From assembly GCA_964470965.1 (NCBI GenBank), contig CAYYIS010000040.1:1-44347 (forward strand): 44,347 nt of DNA, read 5' to 3'. This document shows positions 43,149 through 44,347 of this stretch, piece by piece. The notes under the pieces are model-generated. The model was not told the origin of the DNA. It saw only the letters and a program-made list of their open reading frames with translations, and did not search any database. The stretch's first letter is position 1; each line of letters opens with the position of its first letter. The stretch is from CAYYIS01 sp964470965. GTDB lineage: Bacteria > JAAXHH01 > JABIQT01. A program made the translations under genes and the position numbers.

Positions 43149-43759
43149 CATTTACAGCGGATATTTCCTGTTCCGCCCTGCAGAAGGTATTCTCCAGCAA
43201 CAATTCCGGCAGACATGGCATCCTGGGCATGTGGGTGTTTCTGGCCGGCGATGCGGTTGTGTTTCTGATTCTGCTGCTCTGTTATGCCCTTATGAGATAC
43301 AGCATCGCCGACTGGCCGGAATCATCTGCCATTCTGGACATTGCACCGGCACTGGCTATGACAGCCATTCTGCTCGGAAGCAGTGCGGCGGTTACAAAGG
43401 CCCTGGGTGCCATCCGGGCCGACCATCCCGGAACCATGAGGAAATATCTGGCGCTGGTCGTTTTGGGCGGCATTCTGTTTCTTGGATTACAGGCGTATGA
43501 GTGGGGGCATCTGGAGGATCTGGGCGTCATGCCGGACCGCAATCCCTACGGAGCCCCGCAGTTCAGTGGCATGTTCTACATCATTACCGGGTTCCATGGC
43601 TTTCATGTGTTAGCGGGTGTGGTCTATCTTATCGTGATATTGTCGCTACCAGGGCGGTTTACAGCACAGAACCACGATGGAATAAAGATGGCGGGACTGT
43701 ACTGGCATTTTGTGGATCTCTTCTGGGTGCTCATTTTCTCAATGATTTATATTTTGTGA
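43145..43759 (+). CDS. Cytochrome c oxidase subunit III (second, canonical copy)
   Basis: 204 residues, five helices. Canonical marks are GFHGFHVLAGVVYL and LYWHFVDLFWVLIF near the C-terminus; the first helix is WVFLAGDAVVFLILLL, with Asp in place of the usual Glu. Subunit III stabilises proton uptake into the D channel of subunit I. Its ATG overlaps the small CxxC gene by four bases. Together with the gene at 42293 the operon has two subunit III-like products; they may form one split complex or serve different subunit I proteins. Confidence 0.9.
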   Translation: MTFTADISCSALQKVFSSNNSGRHGILGMWVFLAGDAVVFLILLLCYALMRYSIADWPESSAILDIAPALAMTAILLGSSAAVTKALGAIRADHPGTMRKYLALVVLGGILFLGLQAYEWGHLEDLGVMPDRNPYGAPQFSGMFYIITGFHGFHVLAGVVYLIVILSLPGRFTAQNHDGIKMAGLYWHFVDLFWVLIFSMIYIL

Positions 43760-43767
43760 GAGGTAAT

Positions 43768-44193
43768 ATGTTCGAAATTGCTGATCTTCCTGTAGTCAAC
43801 GCCACACTCAACGGCACAAGTGCCATCTTGCTTTTTGTGGGATTTCTTTACATTCGCAGGGGACGTGTTTCGGAGCATAAAGCCTGTATGGTGGCCGCCT
43901 TCTCCACCTCTATCCTGTTCCTTGCCTGTTATCTTGTCTATCATTTTTTTCACGGCAGTACACCCTTTACAGGACAGGGCTGGACGCGAACGGTCTACTT
44001 CACGATCCTGATAACGCACACCGTGCTCGCTACAGTCGTCGTTCCTCTGGTGCTGGTGACGCTGCGGCGGGCATTCAAAGAAAAATTCGATCGTCATGCA
44101 ACGCTCGCTCGCTGGACGCTGCCCATCTGGATGTACGTCTCGGTGACGGGTGTCGCCGTCTACTGGATGCTGTATCAGTGGAAACCGGCATGA
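43768..44193 (+). CDS. DUF420 (CtaM-like) oxidase assembly protein
   Basis: 141 residues with four membrane helices. Family text: LPVVNATLNGTSAILLFVGFLYIRRG, the histidine-bearing HKACMVAAF, LVYHFFHG, ITHTVLATVVVPLVL and TLPIWMYVSVTGVAVYWMLY. CtaM of Gram-positive bacteria belongs to this family and is needed for aa3 oxidase maturation, which fits its position. The same frame is open further upstream inside the subunit III gene, but GAGAGG 5 bases before ATG 43768 and the family start both point to this codon. Its stop overlaps the next start (ATGA). Confidence 0.92.
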   Translation: MFEIADLPVVNATLNGTSAILLFVGFLYIRRGRVSEHKACMVAAFSTSILFLACYLVYHFFHGSTPFTGQGWTRTVYFTILITHTVLATVVVPLVLVTLRRAFKEKFDRHATLARWTLPIWMYVSVTGVAVYWMLYQWKPA

Positions 44194-44347
44194 CACCCAG
44201 GCATATTGCCCGGACGGCCCTGCTGATCTCACTGACGACGGTGGCTACCATGATTATCCGGATTCCCAATCCGGCGACTCACGGGTATATCAATCTTAGC
44301 GACACCATGATTTTTACGGTGGCGCTCTTGTTCGGGGGGGCGGCAAG
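44190..44347 (+). CDS. ECF transporter S-component-like membrane protein, N-terminal part
   Basis: Only 52 residues are present before the window ends. The text has a first hydrophobic helix (ALLISLTTVATMII), then IRIPNP and GYINLSDTMIFTVALLFGG, which resembles the riboflavin/vitamin-type S components of ECF transporters (GYxNLGDxxI pattern). Such proteins bind a vitamin in the membrane and work with a shared energising module. It is coupled to DUF420 by an ATGA overlap. The call is provisional because most of the protein is missing. Confidence 0.6.
   Translation, partial: MTPRHIARTALLISLTTVATMIIRIPNPATHGYINLSDTMIFTVALLFGGAA

Overview
The window looks like a piece of chromosome from an aerobic, Gram-negative, heterotrophic bacterium of moderately high GC, probably uncultivated. 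The signs are a TonB-like envelope protein, a lipoprotein with a lipobox, a secreted M28 peptidase, an aa3-type cytochrome oxidase locus and sigma70-like promoters. The density of phytanoyl-CoA dioxygenase (PhyH) genes recalls marine or sponge-associated groups such as Poribacteria or Latescibacterota, but that placement is a low-confidence inference. I see no rRNA, tRNA, CRISPR array or intact mobile element.

Left region (1-13 kb), small-molecule metabolism. It opens with the 3' half of a hydantoinase/oxoprolinase A gene, followed by a decayed dehydrogenase remnant (about 1352-1660). A plus-strand operon follows: zinc alcohol dehydrogenase, acetoacetate-decarboxylase-like protein, class III aminotransferase and a ThDP enzyme of the acetolactate synthase fold. 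Facing it is a minus-strand operon (second ThDP enzyme, SDR, PhyH) with a very good promoter at 9964-9991. Divergent from that are two coupled PhyH paralogues, one of which has lost its iron-ligand pattern, and then an isopenicillin-N-synthase-like oxygenase.

Middle region (13-26 kb), mixed functions. It holds LarE with a dual-specificity phosphatase, trpS, a TonB-like protein, a threonine-dehydratase-like PLP enzyme, a fumarylacetoacetase-family hydrolase coupled to a cupin, an M28 peptidase followed by a frameshifted epimerase pseudogene, a DUF6483-like protein, an ankyrin-repeat protein and a small membrane protein with its own terminator.

Right-middle region (26-36.6 kb), one long minus-strand sugar-phosphate cluster. 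In order of transcription: ROK sugar kinase, M20 peptidase, quinone oxidoreductase, transaldolase (tal), glucose-6-phosphate isomerase (pgi), 6-phosphogluconate dehydrogenase, glucose-6-phosphate dehydrogenase, ribulose-phosphate epimerase and a PhyH gene. Together they cover glucose phosphorylation and most of the pentose phosphate pathway; 6-phosphogluconolactonase, transketolase and ribose-5-phosphate isomerase are absent. The 3' end of tal carries an A8 slippery run, and a -1 shift there would fuse it without any stop to pgi. This is the most interesting single observation.

Right region (36.8-44.3 kb), a plus-strand respiratory operon: CopD-like membrane protein, two tandem cupredoxin-like proteins, coxB, ctaD, ctaB, a subunit III-like gene, a small CxxC membrane protein, a second subunit III-like gene, DUF420/CtaM-like protein and the start of an ECF-transporter S-component-like gene. 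The genes are packed with zero to few bases between them or with ATGA overlaps.
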